From an uncultured Gemmiger sp. (lineage in GTDB: Bacteria > Bacillota > Clostridia > Oscillospirales > Ruminococcaceae), in contig CALWNP010000016.1 of the NCBI GenBank assembly GCA_944382835.1, positions 1 through 52,891 on the forward strand: 52,891 nucleotides of DNA, read 5' to 3'. Position numbers and translations under genes: made by a program. Positions 45,757-52,891 of the stretch are shown here, one piece after another (within the stretch, counting starts at the first letter, position 1; every line of letters begins with the position of its first letter). Below the pieces are notes generated by a model. The model was not told the DNA's origin, did not search any database, and worked only from the letters and a program-made list of their open reading frames with translations.

Positions 45757-46257
45757 TTACCTCCACAGCTTTTCCCAGGTGGTCAGGTCCAGGGTCACCC
45801 CGGGCAGCACCTCGGTGGGCACCGTCTCGGCCTTGCGGAACCGGCACCGCTTGCAGAAGCCCTCGGCCTTCAGATCCTTGGCCCAGACCTTGAGATAGAG
45901 CCGGCTGCGGCCGTCCCCCTCGGCCAGTTTCTGGGCATAGGCCACCACCCCGCGGCCGATGCCCTGGCCCCGGGCCTTCTCCTTGAGGAAGAGCCGGTGG
46001 AGGCACATCGCCCCGGCGGGGCCGAGATCCAGGGCAAAGTAGCCCACCGGCTCGCTGCCCAGATAGATGAGGAAGTAGTTGATGACCCCGCTGTGGATCT
46101 CGTCGTCGGTGAGGATGTCACTCTGGTAGCGCTCGGCCAGGGCGGCGGCCACCTTGGGGGTCAGCTTGGTGTAGTGCTGGACAAAGATCTCCTGGGCCAG
46201 CTCGGAGACCAGCTGGACGTAGCGGGTTTTGGTCACTTGTTTGTAGGTGGGTTTCAT
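45757..46257 (-). CDS. GNAT family acetyltransferase
   Basis: A 166-residue protein whose second half has the acetyl-CoA pyrophosphate loop in KEKARGQGIGRGVVAYA, preceded by the strand GYFALDLG and MCLHRLFL, and ends with FCKRCRFRKAETVPTEV. Such proteins acetylate amines of small molecules or proteins; no substrate can be assigned. It sits in the minus-strand run between the NusG-II-like gene and sbcD, four bases from sbcD. Confidence 0.83.
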   Translation of the reverse strand: MKPTYKQVTKTRYVQLVSELAQEIFVQHYTKLTPKVAAALAERYQSDILTDDEIHSGVINYFLIYLGSEPVGYFALDLGPAGAMCLHRLFLKEKARGQGIGRGVVAYAQKLAEGDGRSRLYLKVWAKDLKAEGFCKRCRFRKAETVPTEVLPGVTLDLTTWEKLWR

Positions 46258-46283
46258 CGCAGTTCCTTTCGTGGGGCTGAGAT

Positions 46284-46622
46284 TCAGCCGGTGATGGTCA
46301 GGCTGGCCCGGGCGGGCAGGCAGGCGGCCCAGTCCCCCTGGCGGCGCAGCACCCCGAAACTCTCGCAGGTGTGGTCGGGGCAGGGGCTGTCCACAAAGGC
46401 GATGCCCCCGTCCTGCACCTCCAGGTGGATGGTGTAGTAGCCGGTGTCGATGTCATAGCGGCGGTCCTGGTCCAGGGAAATCTCCATCTCCTGGCCGTCG
46501 TCGCCGTACTGCAGCAGCGCGGTGTGGCCGGCGCCGCCCCGCCGCCCCCAGACCAGGAAGGCGACGGCGGCCGCCAGCAGCAGGACGGCCAGAAAGATCA
46601 GGTTGGTACGCAGGGTTTTCAT
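46284..46622 (-). CDS. NusG domain II-like membrane-anchored protein
   Basis: A 112-residue protein with one N-terminal membrane helix (about 7-26, followed by WGRRGG) and a small beta-rich domain outside. SPCPDHTCESFGVL and WAACLPARASLTI match the NusG_II family of Gram-positive bacteria, in which a Cys pair lies in the same place. Function unknown. ATG overlaps the end of the RNase Z-like gene by four bases, so the two are coupled. Confidence 0.8.
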   Translation of the reverse strand: MKTLRTNLIFLAVLLLAAAVAFLVWGRRGGAGHTALLQYGDDGQEMEISLDQDRRYDIDTGYYTIHLEVQDGGIAFVDSPCPDHTCESFGVLRRQGDWAACLPARASLTITG

Positions 46623-47524
46623 TGGTTGTCCTTGTCAAAGTGTAGGGTCAGGCAGAGCCCGTCCTCCCCGGCCTGGGCGGCGGGGAAAAGGGCACGGGCG
46701 GCGGCCAGACCGTCGGCGGGGTCGGTGACGGCGGCGCTGTAATGGGTTAGCCAGAGCCGCCGCACCCCGGCGGCGGCCGCCAGCGCCCCCGCCTCCCGGC
46801 AGGTGGCGTGGCCGTAGAGGCTGGCCTTGTCCAGGTCGGCGTCGTCGGCATAGGTGGCGTCCATGCAGAGCAGGTCCGCCCCCTGGGCGGCCTTTTGCAG
46901 GGCGTCGCAGGGGCGGGTGTCGGTGGCGTAGACCAGCCGCAGCCCCCGGCGGGGCGGGCCCAGCACCTGGTCGGGGGAAAAGCCCCCGGCCGCCTGCCCC
47001 CGCTGCAGGGTGCCCCACAGCTGCCGGGGAATGCCGGCGGCCGCCGCCCGGGCGGGGTCAAACCGCCGGGCACGGGGCAGGGTGAAGGCATAGCCGCAGC
47101 AGGGCACCCGGTGTTCGCACCGGAACCCCTCCACGGTGCCGCCCAGCAGCGCCAGCTGGGAATGGTCGGGGGTCATGATGGCGGGGACCAGGGCAAAGGG
47201 CAGCGGCCCCGCCAACTGCAGAAAAGGCGCCAGCACCGCCTCCAGGCCGGGCGGCCCGGCGACGGTGAGGGGGGCGGTGCGGCCCAGGGCGGCCATCGTC
47301 TGCCACAGCCCCGGCAGCCCGAAGATGTGGTCCCCATGGTAGTGGGTCAGCAGGATGGCGTCGATCTTGACCATGCTCAGCCCCCAGCGGCGGCAGGCGG
47401 TCTGGGTGCCCTCGCCGCAGTCGATGAGCAGGCTGCGGCCCCCCACCGTGACCCCCAGCGCCGACAGCGCCCGGCCGGGCAGGGGCTGGGTGCCCCCGCA
47501 GCCCAGCAGCTTGAGATCCATCAT
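46619..47524 (-). CDS. Ribonuclease Z-like metallo-beta-lactamase fold protein
   Basis: A 301-residue protein probably acting in tRNA 3' processing. It begins MMDLKLLGCGGTQPLPGRALS, the metal motif is THYHGDHIFGLPGLW, and later ligands lie in YATDTRPC and LTHYS. The full tRNase Z set, including the Asp in MDATYADDAD, seems present. ATG 47524 has GGGAGGT at 7 bases; a much longer open frame upstream is an antisense shadow of the lipoprotein gene. As the encoded tRNA here already has CCA, the enzyme would serve CCA-less tRNAs or other RNAs. First gene of the minus-strand run to 40354. Confidence 0.88.
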   Translation of the reverse strand: MMDLKLLGCGGTQPLPGRALSALGVTVGGRSLLIDCGEGTQTACRRWGLSMVKIDAILLTHYHGDHIFGLPGLWQTMAALGRTAPLTVAGPPGLEAVLAPFLQLAGPLPFALVPAIMTPDHSQLALLGGTVEGFRCEHRVPCCGYAFTLPRARRFDPARAAAAGIPRQLWGTLQRGQAAGGFSPDQVLGPPRRGLRLVYATDTRPCDALQKAAQGADLLCMDATYADDADLDKASLYGHATCREAGALAAAAGVRRLWLTHYSAAVTDPADGLAAARALFPAAQAGEDGLCLTLHFDKDNQ

Positions 47525-47722
47525 CTTCCGCACCTCCCTTCGGATGACAATATACCATTCTATTATACCATCTTTGGAAAGGGCTGAAAAGCGCCGCCGC
47601 CCCCTTGCCGGAATGGGAACAGTTTGTAAACTTTGGCATTTCTGGTTGAAAAAGGTCGAGTCTCCTCGTATCATAAAAGAAGAGATGTTGCAAATTTTGA
47701 CCGAAACAGGGGGAGACCCAAG
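47525..47722. promoter_or_regulatory. Divergent promoter region, RNase Z-like operon and lipoprotein gene
   Basis: Minus strand: TATAAT (complement of 47562-47567) with TTTTCA 17 bases upstream drives the RNase Z-like operon. Plus strand: TTGAAA (47646-47651) and TATCAT (47669-47674), 17 bases apart, drive the lipoprotein gene at 47723. Locally AT-rich; no gene. Confidence 0.65.
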
Positions 47723-49027
47723 ATGTATAAAACCGTTAAAACCGGCCTGCTGGCCCTGGCTCTGGGGCTGGTGCTGGCCCTGTGCGGCTGCAGCGAGGTC
47801 AGCCTGCCCGCCCAGATCGACCTGATGCCGGGGCAGAGCTACCCGCTCTCCGCCGCCGCCCGCTACACCGGCGAGCCGCTGACCGAGGAGGACACCGCCG
47901 CCCTGGAAACCCTGACCCAGATGGGGATGGCCCCCGAGGTGCTCTTCACCTCCACCGACCCCGGGGTGGTCACGGTGGACGAGAACGGGGTGCTCACCGC
48001 CCAGGCCCCGGGCAGCGCGGTGGTGGTGGTCCAGTGCATCGACCTGGACTTCTACACCGAGATCACCGTCCAGGTGTCCCAGCTGGCAACCTCCCTCACT
48101 GTGCCCCCGGCGCTGACGGTGGCCACGGGGGAGAGTGCCGCCCTGCAAGCCACCCTGACCCCGGCGGACAGCGCCGCCCTGCGCTACGAAAGCGCCGACC
48201 CCGCCGTGGCTGCGGTGGATGAGGCAGGCAATGTCACCGGGGTGGCGCCGGGCCAGACCATCGTCACCGTCCGGGCGGCGGGCAGCTCGCTGACGGCGTC
48301 CTGCCTGGTCACCGTCACCGGGGCCGAGCCCGCCGCCGTCCTCTCGCTGAGCCGGGCCGAGGCCGCATTGGCCCCCGGCCAGCGGCTGACCCTGGCCGCC
48401 CGCACCGAACCGGCGGGCACCGCCCTGACCTGGCAGAGCAGTGACCTCGAGGTGGCCACGGTGGATGCCACCGGCTGTGTCACGGCGGTGGCGCCGGGCC
48501 GCGCCGAGATCACCGCCTCGGCGGCGGGGGTGCAGGCCTGCTGCCTGCTGACCGTCACTGCCGCCACCCCCGAGAGTGCTGCCACTTCTGAAAGTGCCGC
48601 CACCCCGGAGAGTGCCGCCACTCCCGAGACTGCTGCCACGGCGGAAACCGCCGCCCCGGCTACCCCCGAGAGCGCGGCCCCTGTCCTGGCTGACCCGGCG
48701 GGTCTGATTGCCGAGGAGGAGACCGCTCCGGTCTTCGGCACCCCCGAAACCGCAACCCCGGAAAGTGCAGCCACCCCGGAAACCGTTGCCACCCCCGAAA
48801 GTGCGGCCACCCCCGAGAGTGCCGCCACCCCGGAAAGCGCGGCCACGCCGGAAACTGCCGCCACCCCCGAAACCGCCAGCCCCGAGAGCGGGCGGCCGGC
48901 GGTGACGGCCCAGCCGCCCCAGAACCTGCCCGACCGGGTGGGGGAACTGCTGGGCCAGGCGGCGGACCAGGTGGACGGATTCTTCCGCAGTATCTTCGGC
49001 CACCATCCCGATGATGTGGTGAAATGA
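47723..49027 (+). CDS. Lipoprotein with Big2-like domains and a TPESA/TPETA repeat tail
   Basis: A 434-residue secreted lipoprotein. MYKTVKTGLLALALGLVLALCGCS is a lipoprotein signal with lipobox ending at the second Cys. Three bacterial Ig-like (Big2) units follow: TSTDPGVVTVDENGVLTAQ, YESADPAVAAVDEAGNVTG and WQSSDLEVATVDATGCVTA. From about residue 283 to 390 the chain is made of short Ala/Thr/Pro/Glu repeats (AATPESAATPETA), a likely stalk, and the C-terminus NLPDRVGELLGQAADQVDGF may be an amphipathic helix. Presumably displayed at the cell surface. Ligand unknown. Single-gene transcript with its own promoter and terminator. Confidence 0.88.
   Translation: MYKTVKTGLLALALGLVLALCGCSEVSLPAQIDLMPGQSYPLSAAARYTGEPLTEEDTAALETLTQMGMAPEVLFTSTDPGVVTVDENGVLTAQAPGSAVVVVQCIDLDFYTEITVQVSQLATSLTVPPALTVATGESAALQATLTPADSAALRYESADPAVAAVDEAGNVTGVAPGQTIVTVRAAGSSLTASCLVTVTGAEPAAVLSLSRAEAALAPGQRLTLAARTEPAGTALTWQSSDLEVATVDATGCVTAVAPGRAEITASAAGVQACCLLTVTAATPESAATSESAATPESAATPETAATAETAAPATPESAAPVLADPAGLIAEEETAPVFGTPETATPESAATPETVATPESAATPESAATPESAATPETAATPETASPESGRPAVTAQPPQNLPDRVGELLGQAADQVDGFFRSIFGHHPDDVVK
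48562..48890 (+). repeat. Coding tandem repeats, 15-18 base units
   Basis: The DNA encodes about fifteen imperfect copies of (A)TPE(S/T)A in two blocks, split by a unique segment encoding PVLADPAGLIAEEETAPVF. Such runs change length by slippage or recombination. Confidence 0.8.
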
Positions 49028-49032
49028 GACAA

Positions 49033-49064
49033 AAAAACAGGGAGGCAGATGCCTCCCTGTTTTT
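49033..49064. terminator. Bidirectional terminator
   Basis: AAAAACAGGGAGGC (49033-49046) pairs perfectly with GCCTCCCTGTTTTT (49051-49064). It lies between the convergent lipoprotein and DJ-1-like genes and has A/T tails on both sides. Confidence 0.92.
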
Positions 49065-49078
49065 GGTTGCCGCAGCAA

Positions 49079-49636
49079 TCAGTAGTTGTAGACGATGGCG
49101 TTCTTGACCCGGTTGGCGGCCTCGTTGTCGGCCAGCTTGCGGACCAGGGCCAGGGCGAAGGGGATGGCGGCCCCCAGGGCCTCGCCGGTGATGATGTTGC
49201 CGTCCATGGTCAGGGGCAGGCCGGTGCAGTCGGCGCCGGCGTCGGTCAGTTCCTTGCCCATGCCGGGATAGACGGTGGCCTTTTTGTCCTTCAGCACCCC
49301 AAAGGCGGCCAGGGCGGTGGGAGCGGCGCAGATGGCCGAGACGATCTTGCCCTGGGCGGCAAAGTCCACACAGACCTTGCGCACCGTGGCGTCGGCCTTC
49401 AGGTTGGGCACCCCGGGGATGCCGCCGGGCAGGATCACCGCGTCAAACTGGGCATAGTCCAGCTCTTCGGCCAGGGCGTCGGCCAGGATGTTCACCTTCC
49501 GGGCCGAGGTCACGGTGCGGTTGCCCCCCACCGCGGCGATGGTCACATCCACCCCGGCGCGGCGCAGCAGGTCCACGCACAGCAGGCCCTCGCACTCTTC
49601 CAGGCCGGGGGCGAAAAAGATAACAGCTTTGCTCAT
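49079..49636 (-). CDS. DJ-1/PfpI family protein
   Basis: A 185-residue protein of the DJ-1 class: KAVIFFAPGLEECEG with the conserved Glu near residue 15, LPGGIPG at 69-75, and the nucleophile Cys103 in SAICAAPTAL. Members act as glyoxalases, chaperones or amidotransferase-like enzymes; the similarity is closest to the YajL/DJ-1 type. ATG 49636 has an AAGGAG-type site upstream (AAAGGAGTGAATTCCC). Transcribed alone. Confidence 0.9.
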   Translation of the reverse strand: MSKAVIFFAPGLEECEGLLCVDLLRRAGVDVTIAAVGGNRTVTSARKVNILADALAEELDYAQFDAVILPGGIPGVPNLKADATVRKVCVDFAAQGKIVSAICAAPTALAAFGVLKDKKATVYPGMGKELTDAGADCTGLPLTMDGNIITGEALGAAIPFALALVRKLADNEAANRVKNAIVYNY

Positions 49637-49717
49637 GGGAATTCACTCCTTTTGTGTATTGTCAGGCGCACCGTGTCGTGGTACGCCATTGGAAAACGGA
49701 AAAACAGCCCCGCCCCT

Positions 49718-51184
49718 TTATTTTGGGACGGCGGAGGCCACGCCATTCCGGGGCGGCTCGGCGGGCAGGGTAAAGACAAAGCGGCACCACTTGCCCTCCT
49801 CGCTCTCGGCGTAGATCTGCCCGCCGCTCAGGGTGATCAGCACCTTGCAGATGTGCAGCCCCAGCCCCGAACCCCGGGTGTTCAGCCCGCGGGAGCGGTC
49901 CTCCTTGTAGAACCGCTCAAAGACAAAGGGCAGGGCCTCGGGGGAGATGCCCTCGCCGGTGTTCTCGATGGAAACCTTGACCATCTCCCCCTCCCGGTGG
50001 GCGTCGAACCGGATCACCCCGTCCGGCGGGGTGAACTTGATGGCGTTGTCCACAATGTTGTAGACCACCTGGTGGACAAAGTCGGGGTCGGCGTAGACCG
50101 GCATCTTCTCGGGGGCCAGACCCTGGATGTCGATCTTGCCGTCCTCAATCCGCTGCTCGTCGGCCAGCACCACGTCGGTCACCGTCTGCCACAGGTCGTA
50201 GACCTTGGCATGGACCTGGACCTCGCCGGATTCCAGCTTGGTGATGTCCAGCATGTTCTGCACCAGCCGGGCCAGCCGCCCGGTCTCCTGGGAGACCACC
50301 CCCAGATAGTGCTTGTACTCGGACTCGGGGATGGTGCCGTCCAGCATCCCGTCGATGAAGCCCTTGATGCTGGTCATGGGGGTGCGCAGCTCGTGGGCGA
50401 TGTTGCCCATGAACTGCCCCCGGGAGTTGTCGATGGTCTGCAGCCGGGTGGCCATGTTGTTGAAGGTGGTGGCAAAGGCGGCCAGCTCCTCGCAGCCGGT
50501 GACCGGGGCCCGGGCGGTGAAATCCCCGCTGCCCAGCTGCCGGGCGGCGCTGCTGATGGCCTCGATGGGCTTGGTGATCCGCCGGGCCAGCAGCACCGAC
50601 ATGATGCTGGAGATCACCAGCATCAGCCCCGCCGACAGCACAAAGATGCTGAAGGTGTCCCCCAGATAGTTGACGATGGCGTCCATGGGGGTGGCGGCAA
50701 AGAGGTAGCCCTCGATGTCGTCGATGACGATTTTCCGCCCGGCGGTGTAGTATTTGCTGCTGTACACCCCGTCCATGTCCCCGCTGACAAAGACATCCCT
50801 GCCGCCGTCCATCTTTTGCAGGATGGCGGCGGGCACCGCCTGGCCGGTGAAGTCCTCGGGGTTGGAGCTGATGAGGACGGTGCCGGAGCGGTCGGTGACA
50901 AAGACCAGGGCGTTGTAGGTTGTGTGAAAGAGGGCATAGCCGCTGCGGGCCCCCTCCTTGGCGGTCTCATCGTCGATGGGCTGGGTGACGATGCTGCCGT
51001 ACTCGGCAAAGGTCTGGCTCAGGGCGGTGGCGCCGTCCAGGATGCTGGTCAGCGAGGTGCGCCGCTCGTTGGAGAAGTAGAACCCCGACAGGGTGGTCTG
51101 GATGCTGCCCATCACCAGCAGCCCGACCACAAGCAGGGCGGCGATGCTGGAAAAGAACTCCCAGCTGATGGTTTTGCGCTGCAC
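49718..51184 (-). CDS. Sensor histidine kinase with HAMP domain
   Basis: A 488-residue membrane sensor. First helix about 10-30, an extracytoplasmic sensing domain of about 140 residues that looks PAS-like (ALVFVTDRSGTVLISSNPEDF), second helix about 175-197, HAMP (RRITKPIEAISSAARQLGSGD), H box NIAHELRTPMTS with His264, N box VYNIVDNAIKFTP, and G box RGSGLGLHICKVL. The start is GTG, directly abutting the stop of the response regulator gene, so translation is coupled. It resembles WalK/ResE-type kinases; the signal is not evident. Confidence 0.93.
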   Translation of the reverse strand: MQRKTISWEFFSSIAALLVVGLLVMGSIQTTLSGFYFSNERRTSLTSILDGATALSQTFAEYGSIVTQPIDDETAKEGARSGYALFHTTYNALVFVTDRSGTVLISSNPEDFTGQAVPAAILQKMDGGRDVFVSGDMDGVYSSKYYTAGRKIVIDDIEGYLFAATPMDAIVNYLGDTFSIFVLSAGLMLVISSIMSVLLARRITKPIEAISSAARQLGSGDFTARAPVTGCEELAAFATTFNNMATRLQTIDNSRGQFMGNIAHELRTPMTSIKGFIDGMLDGTIPESEYKHYLGVVSQETGRLARLVQNMLDITKLESGEVQVHAKVYDLWQTVTDVVLADEQRIEDGKIDIQGLAPEKMPVYADPDFVHQVVYNIVDNAIKFTPPDGVIRFDAHREGEMVKVSIENTGEGISPEALPFVFERFYKEDRSRGLNTRGSGLGLHICKVLITLSGGQIYAESEEGKWCRFVFTLPAEPPRNGVASAVPK

Positions 51185-51874
51185 TTATTCCTTCACCTCA
51201 AACTTGTATCCCACGCCCCAGACGGTTTTCAGGTTCCACTGGTCGGAGGCGCCCTCCAGCTTTTCCCGCAGCCGCTTCACATGGACGTCGATGGTGCGGG
51301 AGTCGCCGTAGTATTCAAACCCCCACACCTCGTCCAGCAGCTGGTCCCGGGTGTAGACCCGGTTGGGATGCCCGGCCAGACAGGCCAGCAGCTCTAGCTC
51401 CTTGGGCGGGGCCTCCACCACCTTGCCCTTGACCTTGAGCTCGTAGCGGTTCATGTCCAGGTGGAGGTTGTCGAAGTCATAGACCCCCTTGTCCTCCTCC
51501 CCCTTGACGGCGCAGCGGCGCAGCACCGCCTTGATCCGGGCGGTGACCTCCTTGGCGTCAAAGGGCTTGACAATGTAGTCGTCGGCGCCCAGCTCCAGGC
51601 CCAGCACCTTGTCGTAGGTCTCCCCCTTGGCGGTGAGCATGATGATGGGGGTCTGGTTGTTCTGGCGGATCTTGCGGCAGACCTCCCAGCCGTCCATGCC
51701 GGGCATCATCACGTCCAGCAGCACCATGTCGGGCTTGAGCTTTTCAAATTCGGCCAGGGCGGCGTTGCCGTCGTAGGCCAGGGTGACGTTGTAGCCCTCC
51801 TTGACCAGGTAGAGCCGCAGCAGTTCGCAGATATTTTTGTCGTCGTCCACGACGAGAATCTTTTCGTTGGCCAT
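51185..51874 (-). CDS. OmpR-family response regulator, second pair
   Basis: A 229-residue regulator: receiver with VVDDDKN, phosphorylated Asp54 in LLDVMMPG, MLTAKG and YIVKPFD, then a winged helix with PPKELELLACLAGHPNRV and RTIDVHVKRLREKL. ATG 51874 has GGGAGGG upstream; a longer frame to 51910 lacks a start site. No CTTTAG direct repeat is seen before this gene, so it seems to control a different set from the regulator at 20295. The upstream 51875-52003 stretch is AT-rich with two TATAAT sequences on the minus strand. Confidence 0.93.
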   Translation of the reverse strand: MANEKILVVDDDKNICELLRLYLVKEGYNVTLAYDGNAALAEFEKLKPDMVLLDVMMPGMDGWEVCRKIRQNNQTPIIMLTAKGETYDKVLGLELGADDYIVKPFDAKEVTARIKAVLRRCAVKGEEDKGVYDFDNLHLDMNRYELKVKGKVVEAPPKELELLACLAGHPNRVYTRDQLLDEVWGFEYYGDSRTIDVHVKRLREKLEGASDQWNLKTVWGVGYKFEVKE

Positions 51875-52003
51875 CTTGGTGGGTCCCTCCCTTTTGCTGC
51901 CGGCGGACAATCCCGCCCGCCGGGTCTCAATAATTATACACCATTATAAAAGATAAATGTTGAAAAATAAAGAACAAAAGGGGAAGGCGGCCCCCGGCGG
52001 ACA

Positions 52004-52032
52004 AAAAAACAGGACCCCCGCAGGGGTCCTGG
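52004..52032 (-). terminator. Terminator of the small membrane protein/GNAT operon
   Basis: CAGGACCCC (52011-52019) pairs with GGGGTCCTG (52024-52032); on the minus strand seven T residues follow (52010-52004). Confidence 0.92.
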
Positions 52033-52041
52033 ATGGCAGGT

Positions 52042-52281
52042 TCAGTCCTCCTTCTCGGGGAGGTCGCACTGGCCGGAGCAGCAGCAACAGCCCTTGCCGG
52101 TGACCAGCCGGGAGAGCAGCCAGCCGATCAGCGCCACATAGGCCATCGAGCTGAAGGGGTTGGAGGCGATGGCACAGCTGCCCGAGGCACAGCCCACAAA
52201 CCGGTAGTACAGATAGCCCAGCAGCGCGCCGCCGGCAATAAAGAGGATGGTAACCAGATGTTTGCGCAGAAATTCTTTCAT
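52042..52281 (-). CDS. Small Cys-rich membrane protein, DUF6132-like
   Basis: A 79-residue protein with two membrane helices, about 9-27 (VTILFIAGGALLGYLYYRF) and about 44-58, joined by a loop CASGSCAIASNP, and a C-terminal tail GCCCCSGQCDLPEKED with five cysteines. The helices and CASGSC loop match small DUF6132-type proteins often found near rhodanese or thioredoxin genes. The Cys tail suggests metal or redox binding, which is inference. ATG 52281 is chosen because upstream residues belong to the end of the GNAT gene, one base away. Confidence 0.72.
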   Translation of the reverse strand: MKEFLRKHLVTILFIAGGALLGYLYYRFVGCASGSCAIASNPFSSMAYVALIGWLLSRLVTGKGCCCCSGQCDLPEKED

Positions 52282-52282
52282 C

Positions 52283-52576
52283 TCAATCCCTCCCATCGGA
52301 TGGTGCGGCCAGCAGGTCCTGCTGGTCGGGGTGTTTCTCAAACCAGGCCACGGCGTAGGAACAGACCGGCACCGCCCGCAGCCCCCTGGCCCGCAGTCGG
52401 GCGGCCAGGGTTTCCAGCAGCCGCCCGGCCACCCCCTGGCCCCGCAGGCTGGGGCTGACCACGGTGGAGCGGATCTCCACCCTGCCGGGCCCGCAGGCGG
52501 GGAAGGAGACGAAGGCCAGCTCCTGTCCCTGGGGATCGTACAGACTGATGCGGTCGTCGGTGATGGTAAACTCCAT
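52283..52576 (-). CDS. Small GNAT acetyltransferase (YidJ/CG-type)
   Basis: A 97-residue protein of the minimal GNAT class: VEIRSTVVSPSLRGQGVAGRLLETLAARL holds the strand and acetyl-CoA loop, and CSYAVAWFEKHPDQ is the C-terminal signature of this small family. The ATG at 52576 has an AAGGAAGGGAG-type site upstream. It is cotranscribed with the small membrane protein gene one base downstream. Confidence 0.85.
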   Translation of the reverse strand: MEFTITDDRISLYDPQGQELAFVSFPACGPGRVEIRSTVVSPSLRGQGVAGRLLETLAARLRARGLRAVPVCSYAVAWFEKHPDQQDLLAAPSDGRD

Positions 52577-52674
52577 GATGGCAGCTCCCTTCCTTTTCTG
52601 TGAGATCAGGATACCACGGGGCGGGCCCCGCCGTCGGTGACCTGGTCACACAGGGCGGGGCGGGCAAAAATGCC

Positions 52675-52703
52675 TTGTGGGACGGGGCGGGATCTGATAT
52701 AAT
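52675..52703 (+). promoter_or_regulatory. Promoter at the right end of the window
   Basis: TTGTGG (52675-52680) and TATAAT (52698-52703) are 17 bases apart on the plus strand. The transcript would run off the window. CTGTACG (52708-52714) and CGTACAG (52735-52741) form an inverted repeat in its leader. Confidence 0.7.
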
Positions 52704-52742
52704 ATCTCTGTACGGCCATTTTGCGCCGCCGCGGGCGTACAG

Positions 52743-52891
52743 ATGGGCGTAGCCAATGATGGACAAAGGAAAAATCCTTGCTGTTACGATATATTTGAAG
52801 GAGATGCAGTCATCTATGAAATTAGGAATCGGTGGATAATCGGCCTTTTCATATCTCAATACACCTTCATAAAGCTCAATATTTCCCATAT
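52743..52891 (+). other. Possible start of a gene cut by the window edge
   Basis: From ATG 52743 one frame stays open to the last base (49 codons, MGVANDGQRKNPCC...). There is no clear ribosome binding site, and a competing short frame (28 codons) starts at ATG 52756. The base composition is lower in GC than the rest. I cannot say which, if either, is a gene; the 315-base stretch 52577-52891 otherwise holds only the promoter and an inverted repeat. Confidence 0.2.

Noticed and set aside
48562-48890. CRISPR-like short repeats
   Set aside because: The repeats are in frame, encode a simple peptide and have no unique spacers of constant size. No CRISPR array was seen anywhere in the window, including next to the TM1812-like gene.

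Overview
The window is GC-rich bacterial DNA with Firmicutes-type signals: AGGAGG ribosome binding sites, sigma-70 type promoters, LPxTG pili with class C sortases, and a LacI regulator. The gene content and the short-type ArgC fit a gut Oscillospiraceae (Ruminococcaceae) such as Gemmiger, Subdoligranulum or Faecalibacterium. That assignment is inferred from protein character, not from a marker-gene search.

Layout. 1-7718: an arginine operon argG(partial)-argH-argC-argJ-argB-argD-argF using the acetyl-recycling (ArgJ) route. 7824-8552: an unknown 172-aa protein, then tRNA-Ser(CGA) whose promoter is interlocked with an upstream terminator. 8706-15461: a galactoside module of LacI regulator, GH36 alpha-galactosidase, GPH/MelB-type transporter and GH42 beta-galactosidase. 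15546-17234 (minus): a two-gene operon of a TM1812/CARF-like protein and a sigma-70-like protein, with no CRISPR or cas genes in the window. 17442-20005 (minus): a TauE/SafE-type exporter and an arylsulfate sulfotransferase. 20295-25761 (plus): an OmpR/HK pair and an ABC operon (ATPase, a fused permease/GldG-like protein, a DUF4340-like protein). The exporter, two-component and ABC promoters share one direct-repeat box at fixed distance from the -10, so they look like one regulon. 25859-26686: an esterase.

26863-28319 is an apparently invertible segment. Two inverted 19-bp repeats enclose a tyrosine recombinase gene, its terminator and an outward consensus promoter that now points into a pilus operon (28368-37639: large fibro-slime/SpaA-like adhesin, LPQTG major pilin, two class C sortases). 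This looks like a self-contained ON/OFF switch for pili, captured in the ON orientation.

37834-39516 is a phosphoglucomutase/phosphomannomutase. 39517-40353 has no gene; it holds two inverted, diverged copies of a multi-hairpin element whose stems show compensatory changes. 40354-47524 (minus) is a probable long operon: RNase Z-like, NusG-II-like, GNAT, SbcD, SbcC, Orn/Lys/Arg decarboxylase. 47723-49027 is a Big2-type lipoprotein with a TPESA/TPETA repeat tail. 49079-52576 (minus) holds a DJ-1/PfpI protein, a second RR/HK pair, a small Cys-rich membrane protein and a small GNAT protein. The last 300 bases contain a promoter and a possible gene start cut by the window edge.

Strongest candidates for undescribed biology: the TM1812-like/sigma-like pair, the pilus inversion switch, the CTTTAG-box regulon linking sulfur genes to an ABC system, the in-frame permease/GldG fusion, and the covarying hairpin element.
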